Source: Allobosea sp. LC85
GTDB lineage: Bacteria; Pseudomonadota; Alphaproteobacteria; Rhizobiales; Beijerinckiaceae
Direction: 5' to 3'
NCBI RefSeq assembly: GCF_000735605.1
Contig: NZ_JPKG01000040.1
Location: 62,001 to 126,000, forward strand
Length of the DNA stretch: 64,000 nt
Shown: in pieces, positions 37,113 through 46,754 of the stretch
Layout: each line of letters opens with the position of its first letter
Numbering within the stretch: the first letter of the stretch is position 1
The notes under the pieces: generated by a model
Databases searched by the model: none
What the model was told of the DNA's origin: nothing
The model's input: the letters and a program-made list of their open reading frames with translations, nothing else
Made by a program: the position numbers and the translations under genes

Positions 37113-37958
37113 TCAGTTGCTGGCCCCGGGAGCTCCCGCAAGCCCCAGTTTGGCCCCGGTCAGTTCGGCGGCAATCCCGTCCGCGATCCTGATTGCGAGG
37201 CAGCGATAGCCCGCATCGACCATATGGAGCCCGTCCATGCCAACGAGCTCCTCGGCCGTGAACTGCTTCGATCTCGCCCAGCCTTTCATGATGCCGTAGC
37301 GCGGGAACAGCGAAACACCCTGCTCCTCCGCGACCTTTGCCAGGACAGCGCGGTAGTCGTCATATTTCGGATAGCGCTCTTCGCGCGGCAGCCAGGGCAG
37401 ATCCATCAGGATGGCGTCGACCTCCGCATCACGGAGCTTGTGAATGCCCTTGCGCAGGATTTTCGCCAACTTCTCCTCGCCGATGTCGCGGACAGCGTCG
37501 TTGACCGCCGTCTGCCAAATCAACAGCGCCGGTTTCTCCTCAAGGATCTCTGTGTCCATTCGCTGCAGCATGTCATAGGCCGACTGGCCGCCAACGCCCT
37601 TGTTGATGACTTTGACCTCGGCCTCGGGCAGCCGGCGTTTGAGTTCGGCCTCGAGAACCGAGGGATAGCTGTGGCTGATCTCGCTGGCCCCTGCTCCGGC
37701 GGTGGCCGACGAACCGAGCGCCACGATGGTGAGCTTGCCTGTTTCCCGAAGGACCTTCTTGGCGGCCGGGAGCATCGGTTGGAAAGGAACCTGGGTTGCC
37801 CCCGAACGGCAGCGTAGATCGGCCCGGCCGGCGAGCGTCAAGGGTCCAGCCAGAACCGAGCTGGTGACAAATACTGTCGTCAGGATTGCGGCGCAGAACC
37901 GTGCAGCCCGGAAGCCGGCTTCTCTGCGGAACCACGGAGCGCGTTGGACTGATACCAC
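37113..37958 (-). CDS. SGNH/GDSL-family hydrolase, exported
   Basis: About 281 residues from a GTG at 37956-37958 with an AGGAAA site. This start lies inside the 3' end of the OpgC gene, giving a 79-bp overlap. A signal peptide (FCAAILTTVFVTSSVLAG) is followed by an SGNH domain: block I ALGSSATAGAGA (Ser nucleophile), block II KGVGGQSAY (Gly), block III WQTAVNDA (Asn) and block V GMDGLHMVDAGY (Asp/His). The overlap with an OpgC-type acyltransferase suggests that the pair adds and removes acyl groups on a periplasmic glycan. Confidence 0.8.
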   Translation of the reverse strand: MVSVQRAPWFRREAGFRAARFCAAILTTVFVTSSVLAGPLTLAGRADLRCRSGATQVPFQPMLPAAKKVLRETGKLTIVALGSSATAGAGASEISHSYPSVLEAELKRRLPEAEVKVINKGVGGQSAYDMLQRMDTEILEEKPALLIWQTAVNDAVRDIGEEKLAKILRKGIHKLRDAEVDAILMDLPWLPREERYPKYDDYRAVLAKVAEEQGVSLFPRYGIMKGWARSKQFTAEELVGMDGLHMVDAGYRCLAIRIADGIAAELTGAKLGLAGAPGASN

Positions 37959-39085
37959 GACAGGAAATTTCCTAGCACTGTCAGTATCGTAATGCCACCG
38001 AGACAAACCAGCAACTGAATGCTCAGTGCGAAATAGGTTTCGGCAAGAATGATCTGTCCGATGATCGCGAGCACGATACCGGTGCAGAAGATCTCGAGGG
38101 AATGCCGGCCCAATACTGCCAGTCGCCGTCCAACCATTCCGCAAACCAGCACCGACTGCGCCGGCACGAAACGAGCGAAGAGCCAGGCAAGAGCCGCCAG
38201 ATGCAGCAGGCGCGTCCAGGCCAGATTGGTCTTGTCGCTGCCGATCTGCAGGTGCTCGACCCACTCGTTCAGGGCCGTGATGCCAAGCGGGTTTCCCGAT
38301 GAAACCTTGATGACCAGAGCGAACGCGACAACAGCAAGCGCGAGGGCATCGATGATGGCCGACCTTGGCATTGCGACGCCGATCTGCACGCCGCGCCCGA
38401 CCACCACGCCAAGCGTAAAGACGAGCTGCCAGGCGAAGGGATTGAAGAACCAGCCCGGCGTACCGGTATTCGGCAGGTTCACCTCGAAAGCGACCGCGAC
38501 CTGCCAGACCAGTACGGAACCCAGGAGCGTGAGCGCAGGGTTGAAGCGTACCGCACGATAGATCAGCGGAAAGGCAGCCAGCAGCACGATATAGAGCGGC
38601 AGGATGTCGAGATAATGAGGCTGGTAGGTCAGCGTCAGCGCATCGACCAGTGCCGACAGCGTGTCGTTGAAGAAGGGCTGGATATTGATCGCTTCGATAT
38701 AGAGCGGGTTCTGGGTGGTCGTCACGGCCCGCGCCACGACCCCGCAGACGATCACGAAGACCGCGATGTGAGCAATGTAGAGCGTCCAGATGCGGCCGCC
38801 GATCCGCAGCGCTCCCATGCCGAGGCCGCGGCGCTCGATCACCGAGCCATAGGCGAGCGTGGCCGAGACGCCGGCCAGGAAAACAAAGATGTCAGCCGCA
38901 TCCGAGAAGCCGAAATTATGCGGCATCACGGTGGCAACGACGTTTCCCGGCATATGGTTGATGAAGATGATCAACAGCACGAGCCCGCGGACAGCATCGA
39001 TCCGCATGTCGCGCCCCACCGGTGTCGCGGCCAATGCTCCTGCACCGCGAAGAAGGTAGTGCCCGAATGACGGGACATGCGACAC
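37880..39085 (-). CDS. OpgC-family membrane acyltransferase
   Basis: A 401-residue integral membrane protein with about ten spans, matching OpgC/acyltransferase_3-type proteins that succinylate osmoregulated periplasmic glucans in relatives. The opening RIDAVRGLVLLIIFINHMPG carries the R-D-x-x-R-G and catalytic-type His seen in this superfamily, followed by GFSDAADIFVFLAGVSATLAYG. A GTG start at 39083-39085 with a GGAGAAG site is used. The downstream SGNH gene overlaps its last 26 codons. Confidence 0.87.
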   Translation of the reverse strand: MSHVPSFGHYLLRGAGALAATPVGRDMRIDAVRGLVLLIIFINHMPGNVVATVMPHNFGFSDAADIFVFLAGVSATLAYGSVIERRGLGMGALRIGGRIWTLYIAHIAVFVIVCGVVARAVTTTQNPLYIEAINIQPFFNDTLSALVDALTLTYQPHYLDILPLYIVLLAAFPLIYRAVRFNPALTLLGSVLVWQVAVAFEVNLPNTGTPGWFFNPFAWQLVFTLGVVVGRGVQIGVAMPRSAIIDALALAVVAFALVIKVSSGNPLGITALNEWVEHLQIGSDKTNLAWTRLLHLAALAWLFARFVPAQSVLVCGMVGRRLAVLGRHSLEIFCTGIVLAIIGQIILAETYFALSIQLLVCLGGITILTVLGNFLSWYQSNALRGSAEKPASGLHGSAPQS

Positions 39086-39418
39086 CAGCAGCTTCTCCGG
39101 AACACGGCCATCGGTGTTTCAGGCCAACCACCCGGCCCGACAGGTCGGGCCAAACATGAACGGAACCTGCCGATTCCGTTCATCTCACGTTCATATAACG
39201 CTACCGACTCCCCCGCTACGGGGAAGCGGGATCACATCTATGTGTCTCCGGAATATGCGCGGAAGATGGCGGCCGCCGCACACTCGCCGAAAATGGCGGC
39301 GGCTCGATCAATCACGTCTCCGCGACTGGCGAGCCCCGTCAGCAACACTTTGAGAACATTGGCATTCAAGCACAGACACGCACTGCCCTTGGGCAGCGCG
39401 GGCGCGAGCCCTGCGCTA
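39086..39418. other. Gap upstream of the OpgC gene with two hairpins
   Basis: About 330 bp without a gene. It holds two perfect inverted repeats, GGCCCGAC-ag-GTCGGGCC (39134-39151) and ATGAACGGAA-cctgccga-TTCCGTTCAT (39156-39183). The OpgC promoter should lie here. The second repeat has the geometry of an operator or an RNA hairpin. Confidence 0.4.
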
Positions 39419-39519
39419 GATCATCGGACCGGATATCGTATCCGGTCCAACAATTTAACCTTCTGTGTTTGCATCGGCTTTCCCGAAAACCGCAATCCAC
39501 TTTTCGGGCCGATGCCTTA
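39419..39519 (+). repeat. Palindromic intergenic repeat, copy A
   Basis: Two palindromic units: GGACCGGATA-tcg-TATCCGGTCC near the left end (39426-39448), and a 45-bp unit at 39471-39515 whose ends (GCATCGG/CCGATGC) and inner arms (CCCGAAAA/TTTTCGGG) are complementary. The 45-bp unit is identical, in reverse complement, to 51059-51103. It ends against the stop codon of the GDYXXLXY gene. Confidence 0.85.
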
Positions 39520-40137
39520 GAAGGGCGGCTCGGCGTGGACCAGCTTGCCGTCGATCAGCAGCCGCTTGATCGCGGAACTGCCTGAGGGCGCAACCGCCGC
39601 AACGATCTCGAGCCTGCTGCGTTCCGTGCGCTCGATCGCGAGCCCGGTCCCTTGCGGCACGAAATAGCTCTCGAGCCCGTAGGCGACACGCACTCCGTTG
39701 CGGGTTCGCGAGCAATCGACCGTACCGTTCTCCGCTCGCGGGCACGCGCCAGCGGTCAGCACATGACCTTCGATGACCACATCCGCCCCGTTTACCGGCG
39801 GCCTGATCTTGTAGGCTCCGACAGGACGGGCGAAGCCATCGGTGCCGGGCGTGAGCTGAACATGGATGGGATCGCCGCGACCGAAGTCGCGGTCGCCTTG
39901 GAGCCCCGAAAGATCGAGCGTGCTGATATCATAGTTCAGGACGACATAATCGCCGCGAAACAGATCGCGCGGATCGACTGGGGCCGTCTTCAGCCTCACC
40001 TCGCTGCCGGAGCGCAGAATGCGGGCCCGGCCCTCGACGATAATCCCGATCGCGCCGCAGAGCACGAGCATGGAGACGAGAGCCCGGAACATGGCCGGCA
40101 CGCGGACGACGATCCGGTCGGCGGCAAGCGCGCGCAT
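39517..40137 (-). CDS. GDYXXLXY-domain protein
   Basis: A 206-residue protein with an N-terminal membrane anchor (FRALVSMLVLCGAIGIIVEG) and the diagnostic FRGDYVVLNYDIS motif (GDYxxLxY). This family is usually found beside DUF2157 membrane proteins, as here, and is of unknown function. The ATG overlaps the DUF2157 stop (TGATG), so translation is coupled; a GTG one codon earlier is the alternative. Predicted periplasmic. Confidence 0.85.
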   Translation of the reverse strand: MRALAADRIVVRVPAMFRALVSMLVLCGAIGIIVEGRARILRSGSEVRLKTAPVDPRDLFRGDYVVLNYDISTLDLSGLQGDRDFGRGDPIHVQLTPGTDGFARPVGAYKIRPPVNGADVVIEGHVLTAGACPRAENGTVDCSRTRNGVRVAYGLESYFVPQGTGLAIERTERSRLEIVAAVAPSGSSAIKRLLIDGKLVHAEPPF

Positions 40138-41432
40138 CACGCCGCCTCTCCAACCGGCCGGGCGAGGCGCGCGAAGAGCCGACGCGCACCGCTGGCAAGC
40201 AGAAGCAGCACCGCGCCCGCGATCAGGAAGAACAGCGACTGGTCAAGAAGGCTGCCGATGGTCTGCCAGAGCAGGATCAGGATGGCGACCCCAAACAATG
40301 CCGCACCGGCCACGACCAGACGCCGGATCCCGCCCAACGCTCCGGCGGCGATCAGCCCCACGGCACTCGCCAGAACAAGGCTCGCCACCACCACCTTGCC
40401 GGGCAGGCGCACCGCCCCGCCCATCCAGAAGATCGTCGGCACCAGGAGTGCAAGCAGGAGGGCGATACCGAGCGGAACGGCGAAGCGCCGCTCGCGTGCC
40501 AGTGCGACGAAGGCGACCACGCCAGGTACGGCGACGGCATAGGCGAGATAAACCGGCCAGCTCGCCTGCCCGCCGCGCGACCAGCTTGAATCGAGGATGC
40601 GGATCAACTCGACATCAAGCACCACCATCAGCCCCAGCACCCCCCAGGGCAGGCAGGCGGTCAGGAGAGCCGGGCCGCCGCGATCCAGCGCCACCGCGCC
40701 GAGCACGACATAGGAGGTCGAGAGCGCGAGGCCATAGGCCAGGAGCCAATAGTCGAACGAACCACGCAGCCAGTCGCCGGGCACGAGCGCCAGCCAGCAC
40801 GCGAGCGAGAGGACCGCGACATGATGCACGAGCCGGGCTCGGCGCCCCAATGCCATCCACAGCGCCGGCACATAGCCGAGCAGGAAATAGAGGTGGAGCG
40901 AGCCGCCGCTATCCTGCCAGCGCCCCCAGCTCCAGCTTGCCAGCGCGATGAACGCGACGATCAAGGCGCCGTCCGAGCGCTGCAGGAAGGCAACCGCCAA
41001 TGCACCGAGTGCGATCAGGAGCGCGCCACCCGGCCAATCTGTCGGCAAATGATACATCTGGCCGACGAGCGCGACGCCGGCGGCAAAGCAGAGGACGCCG
41101 CAGGTCGAAGCAGCATCGGCACCAAGTTCGGAACCTTGGGTTTCGAGGCGGGCCGAAAGGCCGAGCGCGACCACGATGCCAGCCAGGATCATCGCCAGCT
41201 TCGTCAGCCGCGGAATCTCCTCCCAGTTTGCTGCAACGAAGGCTGCAACGCTGGCCGCAATGAGCAGCCCGCCGAGCATCCCGAGCAGACCCGGCAGTCG
41301 AAAGCCGCCATCACGCTGCAGAGACTCACGAATTGTGGTCGCGCTGCCGGAGCTGACCAGCCCCTCGGCGACCCAGCGACTCAAATCGGCTTCGAGCCGC
41401 TTGCGATAAGATCCCGTCAGCATCCCCGACAC
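40137..41432 (-). CDS. DUF2157 polytopic membrane protein
   Basis: A 431-residue inner-membrane protein. The soluble N-terminal region (residues 1-45, RKRLEADLSRWVAEGLVSSG) is followed by about twelve hydrophobic spans. The conserved AANWEEIPRLTKLAMI motif right after the first span identifies DUF2157. It forms a coupled pair with the GDYXXLXY protein, the usual partner. The function is unknown. Confidence 0.88.
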   Translation of the reverse strand: MSGMLTGSYRKRLEADLSRWVAEGLVSSGSATTIRESLQRDGGFRLPGLLGMLGGLLIAASVAAFVAANWEEIPRLTKLAMILAGIVVALGLSARLETQGSELGADAASTCGVLCFAAGVALVGQMYHLPTDWPGGALLIALGALAVAFLQRSDGALIVAFIALASWSWGRWQDSGGSLHLYFLLGYVPALWMALGRRARLVHHVAVLSLACWLALVPGDWLRGSFDYWLLAYGLALSTSYVVLGAVALDRGGPALLTACLPWGVLGLMVVLDVELIRILDSSWSRGGQASWPVYLAYAVAVPGVVAFVALARERRFAVPLGIALLLALLVPTIFWMGGAVRLPGKVVVASLVLASAVGLIAAGALGGIRRLVVAGAALFGVAILILLWQTIGSLLDQSLFFLIAGAVLLLLASGARRLFARLARPVGEAA

Positions 41433-41481
41433 TCTGGCATGCGGGACCCGGATTTGGCGAGCCCCGCATGAATGCGCATCG

Positions 41482-43482
41482 TCAGGACGCCACGATCTCG
41501 GCCTTGCGGCGAGCCAGATCCGGAGGCATCGCCTCGGCCGTGAACGCCGCCAGTGCTTCGCTGAGGCTCATCACCGTCTGTTGCTGACTGCCGAGACGGC
41601 GCATGGTCACCGTGCGCTCCTCGGCCTCGCGCTTGCCGACGGCCAGAATCACCGGAACCTTGGCGAGCGAGTGCTCTCGCACCTTGTAGCTGATCTTCTC
41701 GTTGCGAAGATCGGCGCGTGCCCTGAGGCCCTGGTTCATGCAGGCAATGGTGACCTGCTCGGCATAGGCATCGGCCTCGGAGGTGATCGGGCAGACCAGG
41801 ATCTGCTCCGGTGCGAGCCAGAGCGGGAAATGCCCGGCATGATGTTCGATCAGGATGCCGGTGAAACGCTCCAGCGAACCGCAAATCGCGCGGTGCACCA
41901 TGCTGGGCGTCTTCTTCTCGCCATCGGAGCCGATATAGAACGCGCCGAAGCGTTCCGGCAGGTTGAAATCAACCTGCGTCGTGCCGCACTGCCAGTCGCG
42001 CCCGATGGCATCGCGAAGGACATACTCGAACTTGGGGCCATAGAAGGCGCCCTCGCCTGGGTTGATCTCCGTCTTGATCCGGTTGCCGGATTGCCGGGCG
42101 ATCAGATCCAGCACCTTGGTCATCACGTCTTCGGCGTGGTCCCACATCGCATCGGTACCGACGCGCTTCTCCGGACGGGTCGAAAGCTTGATGACGAGAT
42201 CGTCGGTAAAGCCGAAATCGGCATAGACCGAGAGGATCAGGTCATTGATCTTCAGGCACTCCGCCGCCAGGTCGTTCTCCGCGCAGAAGATATGCGCGTC
42301 GTCCTGCGTGAAGCCGCGCACGCGCATCAACCCGTGCAGCGCGCCCGAGGGCTCATAGCGATGCACTGCGCCGAACTCCGCGAGCCGGATCGGCAGGTCG
42401 CGATAGCTCTTGAGCCCGTGCTTGAAGATCTGGACATGGCCGGGGCAGTTCATCGGCTTCAGCGCGAACATGCGCTGGTCCTTCTCCGGATCATTCGGAT
42501 GCTCGAGCGCGCCGGCCGATTTCACCGCGAACATGTTGTCCTGATACCAGCCCCAGTGGCCCGAGGTTTCCCAGAGCGACTTGTCGAGGATCTGCGGCGC
42601 ATTGACCTCCTCGTAATCGGCGGCAAGCCGCCGACGCATATAGGCAATGATTTCCTGGAAAAGGCGCCAGCCCTTCGAGTGCCAGAAGACGACGCCCGGC
42701 CCCTCCTCCTGGAAATGGAACAGGTCCATTTCCCGGCCGAGTTTGCGGTGGTCGCGCTTTTCCGCCTCCTCGATCTGCTTGAGATGCGCGTCGAGCTCTT
42801 CCTGCTTGGCGAAGGCGGTACCGTAGATCCGCGTCAGCATCGGATTGTTGCTGTCGCCGCGCCAATAAGCGCCAGCCACCTTCATCAGCTTGAAGGCGTT
42901 TCCGACCTTACCGACCGAAGTCATGTGCGGTCCGCGGCAGAGGTCGATCCAGTCGCCCTGAGCGTACATCTTCAGCGTCTGGTCTTCGGGTATCGCATCG
43001 ACGAGCTCGACCTTGAAGGCCTCGCCCTTGTCGCGGAAGAACTGCTTCGCCTTGTCGCGGCTCCACTCTTCCTTGGTGAAGGCTTTGTCGCGCGCAATGA
43101 TCTCGCGCATCTTCTTCTCGATCGGCGCAAAATCCTCTGGAGTGAAAGGCTCGTTCCGGAAAAAATCGTAGAAGAAGCCGTTCTCGATCACCGGGCCGAT
43201 CGTGACCTGCGTACCGGGATAGAGTTCCTGCACAGCCTCGGCGAGCACGTGGGCGCAATCATGACGGATCAGCTCGAGCGCGCGCGGATCCTCGCGGTTG
43301 AGGAACTCGATCTTCGCATCGCGATCGATTGCATCGCCGAGATCGACGACGGTGCCGTCGAGCGCCATGGCGACGGTGCGCTTCAGCAGAGAGGGGGAAA
43401 TGCCGCCGGCAATCTCCTTTCCGGTGATGCCGGAAGGAAACTCGCGCTTGGCGCCATCGGGAAAGGTCAGGGAGATCGTCAT
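41482..43482 (-). CDS. thrS: Threonyl-tRNA synthetase
   Basis: Class II aminoacyl-tRNA synthetase that charges tRNA-Thr; 666 residues, full length. The order is TGS domain (1-62), SAD editing domain with [11 protein letters not shown] and the CRGPH motif, catalytic core with motif 2 ([20 protein letters not shown], zinc Cys in PMNCPGH) and motif 3 ([13 protein letters not shown]), and the anticodon-binding domain ([17 protein letters not shown]). The editing domain is intact. It follows yidD at 188 bp; no T-box or other leader structure was seen. Confidence 0.98.
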   Translation of the reverse strand: MTISLTFPDGAKREFPSGITGKEIAGGISPSLLKRTVAMALDGTVVDLGDAIDRDAKIEFLNREDPRALELIRHDCAHVLAEAVQELYPGTQVTIGPVIENGFFYDFFRNEPFTPEDFAPIEKKMREIIARDKAFTKEEWSRDKAKQFFRDKGEAFKVELVDAIPEDQTLKMYAQGDWIDLCRGPHMTSVGKVGNAFKLMKVAGAYWRGDSNNPMLTRIYGTAFAKQEELDAHLKQIEEAEKRDHRKLGREMDLFHFQEEGPGVVFWHSKGWRLFQEIIAYMRRRLAADYEEVNAPQILDKSLWETSGHWGWYQDNMFAVKSAGALEHPNDPEKDQRMFALKPMNCPGHVQIFKHGLKSYRDLPIRLAEFGAVHRYEPSGALHGLMRVRGFTQDDAHIFCAENDLAAECLKINDLILSVYADFGFTDDLVIKLSTRPEKRVGTDAMWDHAEDVMTKVLDLIARQSGNRIKTEINPGEGAFYGPKFEYVLRDAIGRDWQCGTTQVDFNLPERFGAFYIGSDGEKKTPSMVHRAICGSLERFTGILIEHHAGHFPLWLAPEQILVCPITSEADAYAEQVTIACMNQGLRARADLRNEKISYKVREHSLAKVPVILAVGKREAEERTVTMRRLGSQQQTVMSLSEALAAFTAEAMPPDLARRKAEIVAS

Positions 43483-43670
43483 CGGTCGCGCTCCTGCTCA
43501 CTCGGGGAAACGAACCCCGTAAGCCAAGGCCGGATACTGTTCGGGGAAACGCGCAAAGACCCGCATCCGGTTCAAGGGCTTCACGCTTTGCGAAGCGCCG
43601 AATGGGATCGAGCCGATTTCGCCCGCCTCGCCTATACCAGCCGGCAGCCGCAGGCAATCGACGTCGCGGA

Positions 43671-44039
43671 TCACTCGTCGAGCGGAGGCGGCGCATTCAC
43701 TCCGCGCCAGCGACCATAGGACCACGGCCTGTACCAGGCGGAGTTCGGCGGCAGCTCTTCGCAGACGAGATCGATGCCGCTGGTGCCAAACGGCGTACAG
43801 CGGCAGATCCGCGCGGCACCGATCCAGCCGCCGCGCCAGAGCCCGAAGCGCTGGATCGCCTCGTCCGTGTAGTTCGAGCAGCTCGGCCAATGTCGGCATT
43901 GCCGTCCGATCAGCATCGAGACGCTGAGCTGGTAACCGCGAATCAACCAATGCGCGCCAGAACGGGGCGCACGCGCAAAAAGACGTGACAACATGCGCAC
44001 CGATGTCATTTCATCGTTCTTCGTCATTACCTGTTTCAT
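43671..44039 (-). CDS. yidD: Membrane protein insertion efficiency factor YidD
   Basis: A small (122 residues) membrane-associated helper of YidC/Sec-dependent insertion. The conserved core GRQCRHWPSCSNYTDEAIQR then FGLWRGGWIGAARICRCTPFG has the three conserved cysteines of the family. The C-terminal part is extended. The Met at 44039, or one four codons later, may be the start. In many genomes yidD sits beside rnpA/yidC; here it is upstream of thrS, an arrangement seen in rhizobial relatives. Confidence 0.92.
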   Translation of the reverse strand: MKQVMTKNDEMTSVRMLSRLFARAPRSGAHWLIRGYQLSVSMLIGRQCRHWPSCSNYTDEAIQRFGLWRGGWIGAARICRCTPFGTSGIDLVCEELPPNSAWYRPWSYGRWRGVNAPPPLDE

Positions 44040-44053
44040 TTTGAGATTCGCTC

Positions 44054-44803
44054 ATGCTTTGCTCCGCTCCGCGATCGGCCTCCCGCTTCCGCATCGGCGC
44101 GGCCTCCATTCTGGTTCCCGCTGCCTTGCTTTTGTCGATGACATCAGCACCCGGCCAGCAGAGGAACAGCCTCCTCTGGCTTGAGCCCGGCAAGATCGAC
44201 GTCGCCAAGATCATCGGCCTGCCACCGGCAATGAATTCGCCCGAGCACAGGAAGGAGTTCGAAGAGGTTCTTCAGATCACGTTGAACCGGACACCGGAGC
44301 GCGAGAAGGCCGCGATCGCGGATCAATATCAGACGCTCGCCCGCTTCCTCGAAGGCATGGGAATCGACGCGCATCTCTCCGAACACCGTGAGGTTCGCCT
44401 GCTTTTCCGCGAAGCCAATATCGAACTCGGCATCGTGCTCCTCAGCGTGCGCCGCATGACTTCGCGAACGCGTCCCTTCGCGATGTGGAACAAGGTCAGG
44501 GTCAAGCCCTGCCCTGGCGGCAGGCCAGAAGGGACCTCCTTCCCCGCCGGCCATGCCGCGACTGCCGCGCTCTATGCCGCGCTGCTCAGCGATGCCGCTC
44601 CGGAGCTGAAGGACAAGTTCGCGGAGCGCATCACAAGCTATGGCGAGAGCCGGCTGGTTTGCGGCTTCCATTATGCCAGCGATCTCGTGGCGGGCGAAAA
44701 AGTCGGTCGACAGGTTGCGGAGGCGCTTCTGGCGGATCGCGCTTTCAGGCAGCGCTTCGACGAAACACGCCCCGAAATCCGAAAGTCCCTGGGGCTCACC
44801 TGA
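44054..44803 (+). CDS. PAP2-family (class A acid phosphatase-like) protein, exported
   Basis: A 249-residue protein with a signal peptide (IGAASILVPAALLLSMTSAPG). The phosphatase motifs are SRTRPF (motif 1), SFPAGHAATAALYAAL (motif 2, with Ala where PSGH has Ser) and SRLVCGFHYASDLVAG (motif 3, SRxxxGxHxxxD). This arrangement matches bacterial non-specific acid phosphatases of class A. Expected in the periplasm. The catalytic His residues are present. It is divergent from yidD with only 14 bp between starts and overlaps the iscU-like stop by 8 bp. Confidence 0.85.
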   Translation: MLCSAPRSASRFRIGAASILVPAALLLSMTSAPGQQRNSLLWLEPGKIDVAKIIGLPPAMNSPEHRKEFEEVLQITLNRTPEREKAAIADQYQTLARFLEGMGIDAHLSEHREVRLLFREANIELGIVLLSVRRMTSRTRPFAMWNKVRVKPCPGGRPEGTSFPAGHAATAALYAALLSDAAPELKDKFAERITSYGESRLVCGFHYASDLVAGEKVGRQVAEALLADRAFRQRFDETRPEIRKSLGLT

Positions 44804-45266
44804 GCGCCGCAACCTTGGCTGCTGGCGCTGCGGCCTCGCGCGCCGCCTCGATCTGGCCGATCGCGTCGACCACGGCATCGAAGGTCAGCATGGTCGAGGC
44901 ATGGCGTGCCTTGTAGTCGCGAACCGGCACCAGGACAGCGAGATCGCCCCACTTGCCGGCGGGCGGATCGGCATTCTCCTTCAGGATCGCACGAGCCTGC
45001 TCGCGAACCGCGCGAAGCTCGCCGGCCGTGGAACCGATGACGTGGCGCGCCATGATCGAGGAGGAGGCCTGTCCCAGCGCACAGGCCTTGACGTCATGCC
45101 CGAAGCCGGTGACGACATCGTCTTCCATTGTCAGATCGACGGTAACGGTGGAGCCGCACAGCCTGGAATGCGCGGTCGCGGTCGCGTCCGGCGCCGACAA
45201 TCGGTCGAGCAGCGGGATGTTTCCGGCCAGTTCCAGGATTCGCTTGTTGTAGACGTCGCTCAGCAT
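44796..45266 (-). CDS. IscU/NifU-like iron-sulfur scaffold homologue
   Basis: A 156-residue protein of the NifU_N family, starting MLSDVYNKRILELAGNIPLL (ATG 45264-45266 with GAGGA). Two cluster-ligand positions are present (SRLCGSTVTVDL and VKACALGQASSSIM), but the third Cys region reads DYKARHASTMLTFDAV, lacking the Cys of R-x-x-C-A-x-L, and the Asp after CG is replaced by Ser. Homologues of this shape next to folE are, from memory, common in Hyphomicrobiales. Function as a cluster scaffold is therefore uncertain. Confidence 0.8.
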   Translation of the reverse strand: MLSDVYNKRILELAGNIPLLDRLSAPDATATAHSRLCGSTVTVDLTMEDDVVTGFGHDVKACALGQASSSIMARHVIGSTAGELRAVREQARAILKENADPPAGKWGDLAVLVPVRDYKARHASTMLTFDAVVDAIGQIEAAREAAAPAAKVAALR

Positions 45267-45469
45267 GACTTGGTCCTCGCCGGCTCTGGAATGACCGGCG
45301 CGCGGTTCCAATATAGGGTGGAACGCCTGTGTGCGGGAGATGGGTAGCGCCCGATGATGCCGCAGGAGCAGTACTTGTCGCAATTCATGCGAGGCGACGC
45401 GATGTCACGGCGACCCGCCGAACCTGCATCGCTAGGCCTTGGGACACGAACCGTAACGGGAGGCACCAC

Positions 45470-46111
45470 ATGATCCCTGTGGTTAAGTCCTTGTCCGTCG
45501 AGAGGGCTCTGAGCCCCTCCGCTGACAAGTTTCTGGACAGGCGTCCGACGCAGGAACAGGCCGAGGAGGCTGTGCGCACCCTCATTCTCTGGGCGGGCGA
45601 CGACCCATCTCGCGAAGGGCTGCTCGAAACTCCGCAGCGCGTCGCCAAGGCCTACAAGGAATTCTACAGGGGCTACTCCGAAAATCCCGACGACATCCTC
45701 GACCGCGTCTTCGAGGAGGTCGAAAACTATCAGGACATGGTCCTCGTCCGCGACATCCCGTTCCATTCGCATTGCGAGCACCATATGGTGCCTTTCGTCG
45801 GCAAGGCACATATCGGCTACTACCCCGCGAAGGGGGTGGTCGGCCTGTCGAAGCTGGCTCGCATCGTCGATGTCTACGCCCGGCGCCTCCAGACACAGGA
45901 GGCGATGACGGCGCAGATCGCCCGGATCATCGACAAGGCACTCGAGCCCCGTGGCGTCGCCGTTCTGGTCGAAGCCGAACATATGTGCATGTCGATGCGG
46001 GGCGTGCTGAAGCAGGGCTCATCGACGCTGACCACGCAATATACCGGCGTGTTCAAGGACCCTGCCGAACAGGTCCGCTTCTTCACCATGGTCAAGTCGC
46101 CTGGCCTGTAG
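45470..46111 (+). CDS. folE: GTP cyclohydrolase I
   Basis: Converts GTP to 7,8-dihydroneopterin triphosphate, the first step of folate synthesis. The 213-residue product starts [20 protein letters not shown] with a GGGAGG site. Zinc and active-site residues are in [20 protein letters not shown] (Cys, His), [18 protein letters not shown], and [12 protein letters not shown], whose Cys is the second zinc ligand, so it is the zinc-dependent type IA enzyme. A GCGCATC/GATGCGC hairpin (46161-46178) lies between it and hisI. Confidence 0.97.
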   Translation: MIPVVKSLSVERALSPSADKFLDRRPTQEQAEEAVRTLILWAGDDPSREGLLETPQRVAKAYKEFYRGYSENPDDILDRVFEEVENYQDMVLVRDIPFHSHCEHHMVPFVGKAHIGYYPAKGVVGLSKLARIVDVYARRLQTQEAMTAQIARIIDKALEPRGVAVLVEAEHMCMSMRGVLKQGSSTLTTQYTGVFKDPAEQVRFFTMVKSPGL

Positions 46112-46201
46112 GGTTGGTGCGATGCGGCGTTGGCGATAACCATCGCTGCAATGATCAAGGGCGCATCGCGGGATGCGCCTTGTCCTGTTGCGGAGCCGCC
46201 G

Positions 46202-46612
46202 ATGTCCAGCTTCCCCGTTTTGTCCGACAAGCATGCGCTCGAGGAAGGTACAACGCTGGCGCCGCGCTTCGACACGAGCGGCCTCGTCACCTGCGTGACG
46301 ACCGACGCCGAGACGGGCGAACTCCTGATGGTCGCCCATATGAATGCCGAGGCGCTTCAACTCAGCATTGCGACGGGGGAGGCCTGGTACTGGTCGCGCT
46401 CGCGCAAGGCACTCTGGCACAAGGGCGCCACCTCCGGACAGGTCCAGACCATCCTCGAGATGCGGGTCGACTGCGACCAGGATGCGATTTGGCTGAAGGT
46501 GAAGGTCGCGGGCGACGGCGGCTGCTGCCACACCGGTCGGCACTCATGCTTTTACCGGGTGAAGCCGCTGCGCGGTGCCGCGGCAGAACCTCTCACCCTT
46601 GTCGCCACGTGA
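46202..46612 (+). CDS. hisI: Phosphoribosyl-AMP cyclohydrolase
   Basis: Third enzyme of histidine biosynthesis, opening the purine ring of phosphoribosyl-AMP. The 136-residue stand-alone form (no HisE fusion) starts [20 protein letters not shown]. Signature motifs are [31 protein letters not shown], the metal-binding [12 protein letters not shown], and [14 protein letters not shown] with three Cys. It follows folE on the same strand at 90 bp. Confidence 0.96.
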   Translation: MSSFPVLSDKHALEEGTTLAPRFDTSGLVTCVTTDAETGELLMVAHMNAEALQLSIATGEAWYWSRSRKALWHKGATSGQVQTILEMRVDCDQDAIWLKVKVAGDGGCCHTGRHSCFYRVKPLRGAAAEPLTLVAT

Positions 46613-46754
46613 CGCACGCGCCACATTGGCAATCCTTTCACCAATCTAACATTTTTCTGTCAAATCCACTTGTTAGGCGCAACCGTCGCGCGTCCGGTTC
46701 AGGTTCTCCTCACGTTCTCGCGAGACGATGATCCCCCCGCGGAGGGTCGGGATC

